A stretch of DNA of 64,000 nt from Rhizobiales bacterium 62-17 (lineage in GTDB: Bacteria > Pseudomonadota > Alphaproteobacteria > Rhizobiales > Beijerinckiaceae): contig MKVW01000004.1 in the NCBI GenBank assembly GCA_001898965.1, positions 1 through 64,000 on the forward strand, given 5' to 3'. The notes below the pieces were generated by a model, which did no database searches, was not told the origin of the DNA, and worked only from the letters and a program-made list of their open reading frames with translations. The translations under genes were made by a program, and so were the position numbers. How positions within the stretch are numbered: the stretch's first letter is position 1; every line of letters starts with the position of its first letter. This document shows, in pieces, positions 9,161 through 17,615 of the stretch.

Positions 9161-9784
9161 CTATCGCTTGTCGATCGCTTCGAGCCGTTTCTGCATTTCC
9201 TCGATCTGCTTCTTCAGCGCATCAAGGTCAGCCTGGCTCTTATCGCCCTCGGGCGCGGCCGCGCCCGGCGTCTCCGGTGCCTTGGGCGTGGCACTGGTTC
9301 CAGCGGAGGCCGCTGGATTAAGACCGAATGGATTGAACATCGTAAGCGCCTGCGAGAACATCGCCAGGTTCTTGCGTGTCTGTTCTTCCATCGCCTCGAA
9401 AATCTGCCCTCCCTGACCGGCGCCCATAGAACCACGAAATGCATCGCGCATCTTCTGCTGGTCTTCAACGAAACGGCCGAACGAAAATTCGAGATAGCGT
9501 GGCACCAGCAATTGCATGCTGTCGCCATAGAAGCGGATCAATTGACGCAGGAAAGTCGTCGGCAATAGATTTTGTCCGTCCTTGCCTTCCTGCTCGAAAA
9601 TGATCTGCGTCAGAACTGGCCGGGTAATGTCTTCCCCGGACTTGGCGTCATAGACCGCGAAATCCTCGCCCTCTTTCACCATTTTAGCGAGGTCTTCCAA
9701 CGTCACATAGGTGCTCGTGCCCGTATTATAGAGGCGTCTATTGGCGTATTTCTTGATCTTTATTGGCTGCTTCTCGTCGGTCAT
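9161..9784 (-). CDS. phaR: Polyhydroxyalkanoate synthesis repressor PhaR
   Basis: PhaR represses phasin and PHB genes and binds nascent PHB granules, releasing DNA when polymer forms. The 207-residue protein starts with the PHB/PHA-accumulation regulator DNA-binding domain (IKIKKYANRRLYNT, residues about 8-21, continuing to ITRPVLTQIIFEQE), followed by the PHB_acc domain with LPTTFLRQLIRFYGDSMQ and YLEFSFGRF. The C-terminus is Ala/Pro/Thr-rich with a terminal coiled-coil-like ADLDALKKQIEEMQ. It is divergent from phaA across 257 bases, the usual alphaproteobacterial order phaR-phaA-phaB. Confidence 0.95.
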   Translation of the reverse strand: MTDEKQPIKIKKYANRRLYNTGTSTYVTLEDLAKMVKEGEDFAVYDAKSGEDITRPVLTQIIFEQEGKDGQNLLPTTFLRQLIRFYGDSMQLLVPRYLEFSFGRFVEDQQKMRDAFRGSMGAGQGGQIFEAMEEQTRKNLAMFSQALTMFNPFGLNPAASAGTSATPKAPETPGAAAPEGDKSQADLDALKKQIEEMQKRLEAIDKR

Positions 9785-10041
9785 TTCACCTCAGCCCGAT
9801 CGTTGCCCAATCGTCATGTCGACCCGGCATGACACTGTGAGGATAAGCGTTTTTTGCGCCGCGTAAACAGAATTGCGCATAGCGGTAGAAAACCGGGCCG
9901 CTGCATGCCATCTGAATACCGCGCGGCCGGGCGTTTGGCCTATTGACCTTGCCCGCTCGCCTCTGATGATAAGGATCGAGCAGCATCAATCACGCGGCCA
10001 TCGTCCTGAGCCGGTGCCGCCGTCTGGAAAGGAAGTTCAAT

Positions 10042-11217
10042 ATGTCCAGTGACATCGTTGTCGTAGGAGCAGCCCGCACGGCGGTCGGTTCCTTCAATGG
10101 GGCTTTTGCCAATACACCGGCTCACGAATTGGGGGCGACCGCCATCACCGCAGCCCTGGCCCGCGCCAATGTGGCCGCGGCCGATGTTGACGAAGTCATC
10201 ATGGGGCAGATTTTGTCCGCCGGCGAGGGCCAGAACCCGGCCCGCCAGGCGGCCATGCAAGCTGGCGTGCCGCAGGAAAAAACCGCCTGGGGCCTCAATC
10301 AGCTTTGCGGCTCGGGCCTGCGCGCCGTGGCGCTCGGCCTGCAGCAGATCGCCAATGGCGACGCCAAGGTGATCGTCGCCGGCGGCATGGAATCCATGTC
10401 GATGGCGCCGCACGCCGCGCACATGCGCTCTGGCACCAAAATGGGCGACATGAAAATGCTCGACACCATGCTGAAGGACGGCCTGATCGACGCCTTCCAC
10501 GGCTACCACATGGGCATCACCGCCGAGAACGTCGCCGCCAAATGGCAGATCAGCCGCGACGAGCAGGACAAGTTCGCGCTCGGCTCCCAGAACAAGGCGG
10601 AAGCCGCCCAAAAGGCCGGCCGCTTCAAGGACGAGATCGTCCCCTTCACGGTGAAGACCCGCAAGGGCGACATCGTGGTCGACCAGGACGAGTACATTCG
10701 TCACGGCGCCACGCTCGACTCCCTGCAAAAGCTGAAACCCGCTTTCACCAAGGAAGGCTCGGTGACGGCCGGCAATGCCTCGGGCATCAACGACGGCGCC
10801 GCCGCCGTGGTGCTGATGACCGCCGACGAAGCCAAGAAGCGCGGCCTGACCCCGCTGGCGCGCATCGTTTCCTGGGCCACCGCCGGCGTTGATCCCGCCA
10901 TCATGGGTTCGGGTCCGATCCCGGCCTCGCGCGCCGCGCTCGCCAAGGCCAATTGGAAGGTGAAGGACGTCGAGCTGGTCGAAGCCAACGAAGCCTTTGC
11001 CGCGCAGGCCCTCGCCGTCAACAAGGACATGGGCTGGGATCCGTCGATCGTGAACGTCAACGGTGGCGCCATCGCCATCGGCCATCCGATCGGCGCATCG
11101 GGCGCCCGCGTGTTCACCACGCTGCTCTACGAAATGCAGCGCCGCGGCGTTTCCAAAGGCCTGGCCACGCTGTGCATCGGCGGCGGCATGGGTGTTGCTA
11201 TGTGCGTGGAACGCTAA
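10042..11217 (+). CDS. phaA: Acetyl-CoA C-acetyltransferase (beta-ketothiolase)
   Basis: PhaA condenses two acetyl-CoA into acetoacetyl-CoA, the first step of poly-3-hydroxybutyrate synthesis. The three catalytic residues fall exactly where expected for the 391-residue thiolase II family: C89 in LNQLCGSGLRAV, H348 in GHPIGASG and C378 in CIGGGMG. The start has a good ribosome site (AAGGAAG) nine bases upstream. phaB follows after a hairpin-containing gap, and phaR lies upstream on the other strand, so PHB synthesis rather than fatty-acid breakdown is the likely role. Confidence 0.96.
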   Translation: MSSDIVVVGAARTAVGSFNGAFANTPAHELGATAITAALARANVAAADVDEVIMGQILSAGEGQNPARQAAMQAGVPQEKTAWGLNQLCGSGLRAVALGLQQIANGDAKVIVAGGMESMSMAPHAAHMRSGTKMGDMKMLDTMLKDGLIDAFHGYHMGITAENVAAKWQISRDEQDKFALGSQNKAEAAQKAGRFKDEIVPFTVKTRKGDIVVDQDEYIRHGATLDSLQKLKPAFTKEGSVTAGNASGINDGAAAVVLMTADEAKKRGLTPLARIVSWATAGVDPAIMGSGPIPASRAALAKANWKVKDVELVEANEAFAAQALAVNKDMGWDPSIVNVNGGAIAIGHPIGASGARVFTTLLYEMQRRGVSKGLATLCIGGGMGVAMCVER

Positions 11218-11235
11218 CGTCGGTTTGACGAAAGC

Positions 11236-11259
11236 CTCCGGCGGCATCCGCCGCCGGAG
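11236..11259 (+). other. Strong stem-loop between phaA and phaB
   Basis: CTCCGGCGGC and GCCGCCGGAG form a perfect 10-bp stem with a 4-base loop, 18 bases after phaA. It is followed by AAAATATT and not by a T run, and phaB begins 43 bases later. It may stabilise the phaA message or cause partial readthrough, lowering phaB relative to phaA (inference). Confidence 0.5.
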
Positions 11260-11301
11260 AAAATATTGCAGCTCCAATTTAAGAAACGAGGAGGGGGCAT
11301 T

Positions 11302-12027
11302 ATGGCTCGGGTCGCAGTGGTTACGGGAGGGACGCGCGGAATTGGCGAGGCGATTTCAAAAGCGTTGAAAGCCGCCGGCTATACGGTGGCCGCCAATTAC
11401 GCCGGTAATGATGAAGCTGCGGCGAAGTTCAAAGCCGAGACCGGCATTCCGGTCTACAAGTGGGACGTGTCGAGCTACGACGCCTGTGCCGCCGGCCTCG
11501 CCGAAATCGAAAAGGACCTCGGCCCGATCGATGTCCTGGTCAATAATGCCGGCATCACCCGCGACGGCTTTTTCCACAAGATGACCCCGCAGCAGTGGGG
11601 CGAGGTCATCAATACCAACCTCAATTCGCTCTTCAACATGACCCGTCCGACCTGGGAAGGCATGCGCAACCGGAAATTCGGCCGCGTCATCTGCATTTCC
11701 TCCATCAACGGTCAGAAGGGCCAGGCCGGCCAGGCCAATTATTCGGCTGCCAAGGCCGGCGAACTCGGCTTCGTCAAAGCGCTGGCCCAGGAAGGCGCCC
11801 GCGCCGGCATCACGGTCAATGCGATCTGCCCTGGCTATATCGGCACCGAAATGGTCCGCAAGATCGACCCGGCCATCATCGAAAAGTCGATCCTGCCGCA
11901 TATCCCGACCGGCCGCCTGGGTGAGCCTGAGGAAATCGCCCGTTGCGTGGTGTTCCTGGCTTCCGACCAGTCCGGCTTCATCACCGGTTCGACGCTGACC
12001 GCCAACGGCGGCCAGTATATGGCCTGA
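11302..12027 (+). CDS. phaB: Acetoacetyl-CoA reductase
   Basis: PhaB is an NADPH-dependent short-chain dehydrogenase that reduces acetoacetyl-CoA to (R)-3-hydroxybutyryl-CoA for PHB polymerisation. The TGGTRGIG cofactor motif is at residues 8-15, NNAG follows mid-protein, and the catalytic Ser, Tyr and Lys are in ISSINGQKGQAGQANYSAAK. 241 residues is the typical length. The frame opens at 11266, but the ATG at 11302 has a very strong ribosome site (AGGAGGGGG) and starts the Rossmann strand directly. No PHA synthase gene is present in this window, so phaC must lie elsewhere. Confidence 0.96.
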   Translation: MARVAVVTGGTRGIGEAISKALKAAGYTVAANYAGNDEAAAKFKAETGIPVYKWDVSSYDACAAGLAEIEKDLGPIDVLVNNAGITRDGFFHKMTPQQWGEVINTNLNSLFNMTRPTWEGMRNRKFGRVICISSINGQKGQAGQANYSAAKAGELGFVKALAQEGARAGITVNAICPGYIGTEMVRKIDPAIIEKSILPHIPTGRLGEPEEIARCVVFLASDQSGFITGSTLTANGGQYMA

Positions 12028-12029
12028 TT

Positions 12030-12049
12030 CCGCCGCAAACGGCGGTTTT
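12030..12049 (+). terminator. Terminator after phaB
   Basis: CCGCCG and CGGCGG form a 6-bp stem with a CAAA loop, followed by TTTT, three bases after the phaB stop. It has the form of a short intrinsic terminator that separates phaAB from rplS. Confidence 0.6.
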
Positions 12050-12173
12050 CGCGGCTCCGGACGGGTGGACAAACCCGTCCGGCCAGTGTATCTGCGCGCA
12101 TCCAACTAGAACAGCGTCCCGAAACGCTCGCTTAAGGCCAAGCTTGGCCAACGCGAAACGGTAGGAGTTAGTC

Positions 12174-12584
12174 ATGAATATCATCGAGCAGCTCGACGCC
12201 GAGCAGATGCAGCGTCTGAGCGAAATCCGCAAGATTCCCGATTTCCAGCCGGGCGACACCGTTGTGGTGAACGTCAAGGTGAAGGAAGGCGAGCGCAGCC
12301 GCGTTCAGGCCTACGAAGGCGTTTGCATTGCCCGCGCCGGCGCCGGCATCAACGAGAACTTCACCGTCCGCAAGATTTCCTACGGCGAAGGCGTCGAGCG
12401 CGTGTTCCCGCTCTACTCGCCGATCATCGATTCGCTCACCGTGGTGCGCCGCGGCAAGGTGCGTCGCGCCAAGCTCTACTACCTGCGTGATCGTCGCGGT
12501 AAGTCGGCCCGTATCGCCGAGCGTATCGACAACACGCAAAAGGCCAAGACTGCCAAGCCGGCCGCGAAAGCCGCCAGCAAATAA
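12174..12584 (+). CDS. rplS: 50S ribosomal protein L19
   Basis: L19 sits at the interface of the 30S and 50S subunits. The sequence opens with the family's [12 protein letters not shown] and contains [35 protein letters not shown] core elements, the [17 protein letters not shown] segment and the basic [24 protein letters not shown] 136-residue length with a Lys/Ala tail is usual in alphaproteobacteria. TAGGAG lies six bases before the ATG. The usual partners trmD, rimM and rpsP are not adjacent here; rplS stands alone with its own terminator. Confidence 0.97.
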   Translation: MNIIEQLDAEQMQRLSEIRKIPDFQPGDTVVVNVKVKEGERSRVQAYEGVCIARAGAGINENFTVRKISYGEGVERVFPLYSPIIDSLTVVRRGKVRRAKLYYLRDRRGKSARIAERIDNTQKAKTAKPAAKAASK

Positions 12585-12603
12585 GCCGGTCCATCTGGTC
12601 CAG

Positions 12604-12635
12604 AAAAGCGCGGCTCCGGCCGCGCTTTTTCTTTT
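12604..12635 (+). terminator. Intrinsic terminator of rplS
   Basis: GCGCGGC and GCCGCGC form a 7-bp stem extended by AAAA/TTTT pairs, with loop TCCG and a T-rich tail (TTTTTCTTTT). On the minus strand it also ends in a short T run and may stop transcription from the convergent VOC gene. Confidence 0.85.
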
Positions 12636-12646
12636 CGGACGGCGGT

Positions 12647-13060
12647 TTAGACGGTTGGACCGTTCAAGACCCAGCGATGGCCGAACGGATCGCGCACCAC
12701 AGCCAGGCGCGTCCCCCAGAACGTGTTCATCGGTCCCATTTCCGTGGTGGCGCCAAACTTCGCTGCCCGCTCCACGGTTGCATCGACCTCCTGCCCGGTC
12801 GCAAATTCGAGGCTCACCGACATGGTTGCCGGCTCGCCCGGAATGGGGGTGCGCGCCTTGCCGAACTCCGGAAAGGCGTCGGCGACCATGACCGAACCAC
12901 CGTTGATCAGCAGTTCGCAATGCATGATGCGCAGCCCATCCAACGCCGGCATGAAGGCCTTTTGCGTGGCCCCGAACACCTGCACGTAAAAAGCAATCGC
13001 CGCCGCTGCCGGAGATACTGTGAGATAGGGCGCGACCGGTGGGCGGCTGGACACGTTCAT
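12647..13060 (-). CDS. VOC-superfamily protein, PhnB-like
   Basis: A vicinal-oxygen-chelate fold protein of about 137 residues, similar to PhnB/YdcJ-type glyoxalase-like proteins. It starts VAPYLTVSPAAAAIAFYVQVFGA, has the first-repeat end MHCELLINGGSVMVADAF and the second-repeat end LAVVRDPFGHRWVLNGP, which are typical of the family. The function is unknown; no clear substrate clue is present. The frame allows a start at 13102, but MNVSSRPPV at 13060 starts close to the domain. It is convergent with rplS and stands next to the IclR gene on the same strand, 98 bases downstream of it. Confidence 0.8.
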   Translation of the reverse strand: MNVSSRPPVAPYLTVSPAAAAIAFYVQVFGATQKAFMPALDGLRIMHCELLINGGSVMVADAFPEFGKARTPIPGEPATMSVSLEFATGQEVDATVERAAKFGATTEMGPMNTFWGTRLAVVRDPFGHRWVLNGPTV

Positions 13061-13158
13061 GGACGTCTCGTTGCAGGCGGTTCTGTTATGTTTTTGTAGC
13101 ACAAGCCCTGCGCTTGGGCACGCCCATCACACAACAATGCAACGCCAGCGCCGAGGGC

Positions 13159-13923
13159 CTAGCGCGGCACGATACTCGCCTGCGAGAGCTCGGCTGAGAT
13201 CAGGCGGGCGGCTTCGATCACGTGGTCCCTGTATTCCGTCAGTCGCTGGCGCTCTGTCGTATTGGGAACGGCGACGAGGCTGATGCCCGCGACCACCTGC
13301 TGGTCTCGCGCGATCGGCGCGGCCAGGCCGATCCGCCCCGGGGCCACTTCTGAATCGGTCATCGCATAGCCCGCGCGTTTGATCCCGCGAATCTGCTCCT
13401 TGAACTGCGGCCACCCTTCGACATGCAGCAAACGATGAATCGTCTGTTCGTTGCTGAGGTAGATCGCCTTCAACGTGCGATCGGGCAGATTGGCCAGGAT
13501 CACTTTTGAAGTCGCGCCCAGGAACATCGGCATGGCCACGCCGCGCTCATAACTCGTCGTCAGATGCGGCTCGCTGCCATGCACTTCGAACACGCACATG
13601 ACGCAATCCTTGAAGCGACGGCACAAGATGACCATCGCCTTCTGGCTGGTCTGCCCCAACAGCTTTTCCATGATCGGGGCAGCGATCCGGATCAGTTCGT
13701 CGTTTTGCCGCAGAATGCGGTCGTAGCGGATGAACGCTGGCCCCAGCGCATAGCCCGCGCCCGAGACCGGATCGAGAAAACCCGACTGCACGAGTTCGCG
13801 CACATGCCGGTAGGTGGTGCTCGTCGAAGCGCCGAGCTCACGGGCAATTTCCTCCACCGTCCAAACGGGCTGACCGTTTTCGAAGAGCTGCAAAATGGCG
13901 AGGACACGATTGGCTGGGGTCAT
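13159..13923 (-). CDS. IclR-family transcriptional regulator
   Basis: The 254-residue protein has an N-terminal winged helix (NRVLAILQLFENGQPVWTVEEIARELGASTSTTYRHVREL, residues about 4-45) followed by the IclR effector-binding domain, ending with the usual AAPIARDQQVVAGISLVAVP stretch. IclR proteins typically control catabolic genes next to them and respond to a pathway compound. It is divergent from the ABC transporter/amidohydrolase genes across 208 bases, so it is the best candidate regulator of that operon. A possible operator is noted at 13993-14013. Confidence 0.9.
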   Translation of the reverse strand: MTPANRVLAILQLFENGQPVWTVEEIARELGASTSTTYRHVRELVQSGFLDPVSGAGYALGPAFIRYDRILRQNDELIRIAAPIMEKLLGQTSQKAMVILCRRFKDCVMCVFEVHGSEPHLTTSYERGVAMPMFLGATSKVILANLPDRTLKAIYLSNEQTIHRLLHVEGWPQFKEQIRGIKRAGYAMTDSEVAPGRIGLAAPIARDQQVVAGISLVAVPNTTERQRLTEYRDHVIEAARLISAELSQASIVPR

Positions 13924-13992
13924 TTCGGAAGCGCATAGAACAAAAAGGGAGCCGAACTGCCCGATTGATTAGCACATAACAGGAAAAATAAA

Positions 13993-14013
13993 AATTCCTG
14001 ATATATGAGAATT
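13993..14013. promoter_or_regulatory. Candidate operator for the IclR regulator
   Basis: AATTC and GAATT are arranged as an inverted repeat separated by 11 AT-rich bases (CTGATATATGA). It lies in the divergent promoter region between the IclR gene and the ABC-transporter genes, the position expected of an IclR site. The match is short and the assignment is inference. Confidence 0.3.
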
Positions 14014-14132
14014 CTGTTGCGCACCTTCTCGTTCGTTGCGATAGTCGCGATCACGAGACCGGACGGGCGCGACGCCCGCCGGCCCCTCGCAAGACGAAAA
14101 CAGGTCTCAGACCGAGTGAGGAGAGTGCGGGT

Positions 14133-15116
14133 ATGAGCACGATTTTCCGGCGTTTCTCTTGGCTGCTGCTGACGGCAGCTTTCAGTGCCGTCTCTTTGGC
14201 AGCCCCCTTGCGCGCTCAGGCGCAAACCACCGAAGTCCGCGTCGCCATGCTGGCCCCCAGCGCCCTGCTCTGGCTGCACGCCATCGCCAAGGACCAGGGG
14301 TTTTACGCAGAGCGTAAGATCGCGGTGAAAGAACTGATCGCCGGATCGAGCCCCACCCTTCTGCAAGCCGTGTCGTCAGGCAGTGTCGAAGCCGGCATGT
14401 CGCTTGGCGACGTCGTTATTCGCGCCATCGACCAAGGCGCTCCGGTGATCATGACCGGCGCCATTCTCGAAAAGACCGTTCTGCGTCTCGTCGGCGGCAC
14501 GGGCGTTTCAACGATCAAGGATCTTGGCGGCGCGACGGTGACGGCCGGCGCTGTCGAAGGCGGCACCGCCAATATGCTGCGCTTCCAGCTGCAACGGGCT
14601 GGCGTCGATCCGCGCAGTGTCAAAATGGTCGCGCTGACCAATTCCAAGGACCGCGTCGTGGCGCTTGGCAACGGCCAGGTGAAAGGCGCTCTGCTTATCG
14701 CGCCGTTCGATACGATGGCCGAACGCGAGAAGATGCCCATTCTCGATGTCTATAAAGAGCCCTATGTCCAGACGCCGCTGATCGTCAATCGTCCCTGGGC
14801 CGAGAAAAACCGCGACGCCGCCATTGGATTGACCAAGGCGCTGCAGAAAGCCGCTGTGTGGATCTACGATCCGGCCAACAAACAGAAGGCGATCGAAATT
14901 CTCGCCAGCTTCACCAATGTTCCCGCCGATATCTGCGCCGAGTCCTATGCCTTCATCGTCGATCAGCAGAAGGCCATCGGACGCAATCTCGAAGTCTCCG
15001 CGGCAAGCCTCGAGAACATTATCAAGATCGATCAGGCGATCGGCGCCAATCCGGCTTCGTCAAAGCCGTTCGATCTCTCGCGCTATTACGATGCGAGCTA
15101 TCTGGCCGCCAAATAG
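14133..15116 (+). CDS. ABC transporter substrate-binding protein, NitT/TauT type
   Basis: The periplasmic binding component of an importer for a small organic molecule. The 327-residue protein has a Sec signal peptide (hydrophobic core around residues 10-25, cleavage near LRAQAQ) and the NMT1/SsuA-like fold with LWLHAIAKDQGFYAERKI and AVSSGSVEAGMSLGDVVIRA. It is the first gene of a run on the plus strand: binding protein, GTPase, amidohydrolase, permease, ATPase, with gaps of about 20-35 bases or overlaps. The permease and ATPase downstream complete the importer. The ligand is unknown. Confidence 0.87.
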   Translation: MSTIFRRFSWLLLTAAFSAVSLAAPLRAQAQTTEVRVAMLAPSALLWLHAIAKDQGFYAERKIAVKELIAGSSPTLLQAVSSGSVEAGMSLGDVVIRAIDQGAPVIMTGAILEKTVLRLVGGTGVSTIKDLGGATVTAGAVEGGTANMLRFQLQRAGVDPRSVKMVALTNSKDRVVALGNGQVKGALLIAPFDTMAEREKMPILDVYKEPYVQTPLIVNRPWAEKNRDAAIGLTKALQKAAVWIYDPANKQKAIEILASFTNVPADICAESYAFIVDQQKAIGRNLEVSAASLENIIKIDQAIGANPASSKPFDLSRYYDASYLAAK

Positions 15117-15149
15117 CGAAATCAAGCGACAGAGTTCGGAGTGCGTACC

Positions 15150-16181
15150 ATGGCTGACGACCGTATTCCCGTCACGTTGCTCACCGGCTTTCTCGGGAGC
15201 GGCAAGACAACGCTTCTCAATGCCTGGCTACGCACACCGGACCTGGCTGATGCGGCGGTCATCGTCAATGAATTCGGAGAAGTTGGGATTGATCACGCGC
15301 TGATCGCTTCCAGCAATGACAATACGATCGAACTGTCCACGGGCTGCCTGTGCTGCACGGTGCGCGGCGATCTCGTCAACACGTTGCGCGAGCTGATCGT
15401 GCGGCGTGAGAAAGGCGAAGTCCGCGCCTTTAGCCGCGTATTGATCGAAACCACAGGCCTCGCCGATCCGGCACCCGTGATTCAAGCCCTGATGACCTTT
15501 CCGGTGGCGCGCCGCTTTCGCCTGCGCCAGGTCGTCACTACAGTTGATGCGGTCAACGGCGTGGCCACACTGGCAAACCATCAAGAGTCGGTGAAACAGG
15601 TCGCAGTGGCCGATGAACTCATCCTCACCAAGGTCGATGTTGGCGCAACGGACGAGGGCATCGTCGCCAGCCTGAGGCAGATCAACCGCGGCGCACGGTT
15701 CCATCGCTCCGCGCTCGACAACATCACGATGCCCGACGATCTCGAAACCATCGATATCTATGATCCAGCCACTAAAAGCGAGGATGTCACCCGCTGGCTC
15801 AACGCGGAAGCGCATGCCGCGCACCATGATCATGGCCACGATCATCATCACGATGTGACGCGCCATGGCGCCGATATTTCCTCTTTCGTCTTCGAATTCA
15901 AATCGCCGCTCCATTGGGAACATGTCGCCAATTGGCTCGACGCGCTCGTGATGGGCAACGGCCAGGACCTTCTGCGCGTCAAAGGGATCGTCGACATCAT
16001 CGGCCGCCCGCGTCCGATCGTCATTCAAGCGGTGCAGAGCCTGCTGCATCCGCCCTTTGAACTCCCGGCTTGGCCCGAAGGCCCACGGACCTCGCGCATC
16101 GTCTTCATCACCCGCCGGCTATCGCGCGCCTATGTCGAAGAAGTCTTCGACACGATCCGGCAACGCGCGCCAGCCGCTTAA
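15150..16181 (+). CDS. COG0523 (CobW/P47K) GTPase, putative metallochaperone
   Basis: A G3E-family GTPase. Visible are the P-loop GFLGSGKTTLLN, the EFGEVGIDH switch region, the metal-binding CLCC motif (GCLCCTVRGDL), the Walker B-like ETTGLADP, the TKVD base-recognition motif, a His-rich linker (HHDHGHDHHHD) and a C-terminal CobW_C domain. Such proteins deliver Zn, Co or Fe to target metalloenzymes. It lies between a transporter gene and a metal-dependent amidohydrolase gene, which suggests the amidohydrolase as client (inference). GTG at 15141 is in frame, but the ATG at 15150 has the better spacing from GGAG. Confidence 0.9.
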   Translation: MADDRIPVTLLTGFLGSGKTTLLNAWLRTPDLADAAVIVNEFGEVGIDHALIASSNDNTIELSTGCLCCTVRGDLVNTLRELIVRREKGEVRAFSRVLIETTGLADPAPVIQALMTFPVARRFRLRQVVTTVDAVNGVATLANHQESVKQVAVADELILTKVDVGATDEGIVASLRQINRGARFHRSALDNITMPDDLETIDIYDPATKSEDVTRWLNAEAHAAHHDHGHDHHHDVTRHGADISSFVFEFKSPLHWEHVANWLDALVMGNGQDLLRVKGIVDIIGRPRPIVIQAVQSLLHPPFELPAWPEGPRTSRIVFITRRLSRAYVEEVFDTIRQRAPAA

Positions 16182-16208
16182 CCTTCTAGTCTCTGGAGAA
16201 TTCGACTT

Positions 16209-17594
16209 ATGGATACGCTTATCCGCAACGGCCTGCTGATCACCCCAAAGGGCCAGACGCAGGCTTCCGTCGGCATCGAGAACGGCCGCATCGCCGGCAT
16301 CTATCCCCCAGGCCAGGAACCCACGGCGAAAGAAACGATCGATGCCAAAGGTCTCGCCATTCTCCCCGGTGTGATCGACATGCACTCGCATCACCGCGAA
16401 GGCAGTCTGCCCGGCTTCGAGTATAAGGACACGATCTACACGTCGACCCAACAATGCGCCGCCGGCGGCGTCACCACCACCGTCGGCATGCCCAACGTCC
16501 AGCCGCCGCCCAATTCGCTCGACCTCCTGAAGAAGCAATTCGCCATCTACGAGCGCGATGCCATCGTCGACTGGAATTTTAATCCCGCCCCGACCATTCA
16601 GGACGAAATCCCCAGCATGGCGGAAGAAGGCATCGCCGCCTTCAAGATCTTCATGGTGGTCGATACCGGACGCGACTATCCGCATATGCCCGGCATCGGC
16701 GTGCACGATCACGGCCGCATTCTCGAAATCATGCAGCATTGCGCCAAGGTCAATGTGCCGCTGATGGTTCATCCGCACGATCAGGCCTTGATGGACGTGA
16801 TCGAAAAGGAATTCTGGGAGCGACAGGAGCGTGATGCCCTGGCCTATGCCAAAGCCTATGCGGCACACGACGGCGTCATCTGGGAAACGGCGATCGCCAC
16901 GCTTCTGCGCCTACAGAAAGCGGCAGGCTGCCACCTGCATATCCTGCACACGCAGACCGCTGGCAGCGTCGATCTCATCCGCAAGGCCAAAGCAGCCGGC
17001 CAACGCGTCACCTGCGAGATCAACCCCTGGGCGCTGTTCCTGGGTTGCGACTGGTCGGCGATCCAGCGCCTCGGCTCCTACGCCCTGTCTTACTGGGTGC
17101 CGGAAAAGAACGTGCCGGGCCTGTGGGAAGGATTGAACGACGGCACGATCGATATTGTCGCCACTGACCACGCGCCCCATACGCGCGAGGAGAAGGAAAT
17201 CGGCTGGATCAATGGTTGGAAGGCCCATACCGGAACGCCTTCCACCCAGTTCTATCTCAGCATGTTCCTGACGGCCGCGCAGGAAGGCAAGATTTCGCTG
17301 GAACGTGTCGTCGAAGCGACCTCCACGGCGCCGGCGCGCATCTTCGGCATCGAGCACAAGGGCAATATCGTCGCCGGTCATCATGCCGATATCGTCCTCG
17401 TCGATCTCGAGAAAGAATATGAGATCAACGACGAAGACGTGCTGAGCCTCACCGGCTGGAGCCCCTATGCCGGCCGCAAGGTCAAAGGCAAGCCGGTCCG
17501 CACCATCGTGCGCGGCAAGACGGTCTATCTCGATGGCCAGGTTGTCGGCGAGAAGGGCTGGGGCAAGCAAGCTTGGGCCCGCTATCCATCATAA
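16209..17594 (+). CDS. Hydantoinase/dihydroorotase-like amidohydrolase
   Basis: A metal-dependent cyclic amidohydrolase of 461 residues. It opens MDTLIRNGLLITP and has the metal ligands of the family: HSHH (after GVIDM), the probably carboxylated Lys in FKIFM, the His in MVHPHD, the His in HILHTQT and the Asp in ATDHAPHTREEKE. Enzymes of this family open cyclic amides such as hydantoins, dihydropyrimidines, dihydroorotate or allantoin. An acidic ring-amide imported by the neighbouring ABC system is a reasonable substrate (inference). It is not the housekeeping PyrC by context. TCTGGAG precedes the ATG. Confidence 0.88.
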   Translation: MDTLIRNGLLITPKGQTQASVGIENGRIAGIYPPGQEPTAKETIDAKGLAILPGVIDMHSHHREGSLPGFEYKDTIYTSTQQCAAGGVTTTVGMPNVQPPPNSLDLLKKQFAIYERDAIVDWNFNPAPTIQDEIPSMAEEGIAAFKIFMVVDTGRDYPHMPGIGVHDHGRILEIMQHCAKVNVPLMVHPHDQALMDVIEKEFWERQERDALAYAKAYAAHDGVIWETAIATLLRLQKAAGCHLHILHTQTAGSVDLIRKAKAAGQRVTCEINPWALFLGCDWSAIQRLGSYALSYWVPEKNVPGLWEGLNDGTIDIVATDHAPHTREEKEIGWINGWKAHTGTPSTQFYLSMFLTAAQEGKISLERVVEATSTAPARIFGIEHKGNIVAGHHADIVLVDLEKEYEINDEDVLSLTGWSPYAGRKVKGKPVRTIVRGKTVYLDGQVVGEKGWGKQAWARYPS

Positions 17595-17615
17595 CGACAA
17601 ACAACAGAGGCTCCC

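Noticed and set aside
9940-11277. A 445-codon minus-strand open frame
   Set aside because: It is opposite phaA, which has all three catalytic residues at the right positions; the minus frame is low-complexity and His/Gly-rich.
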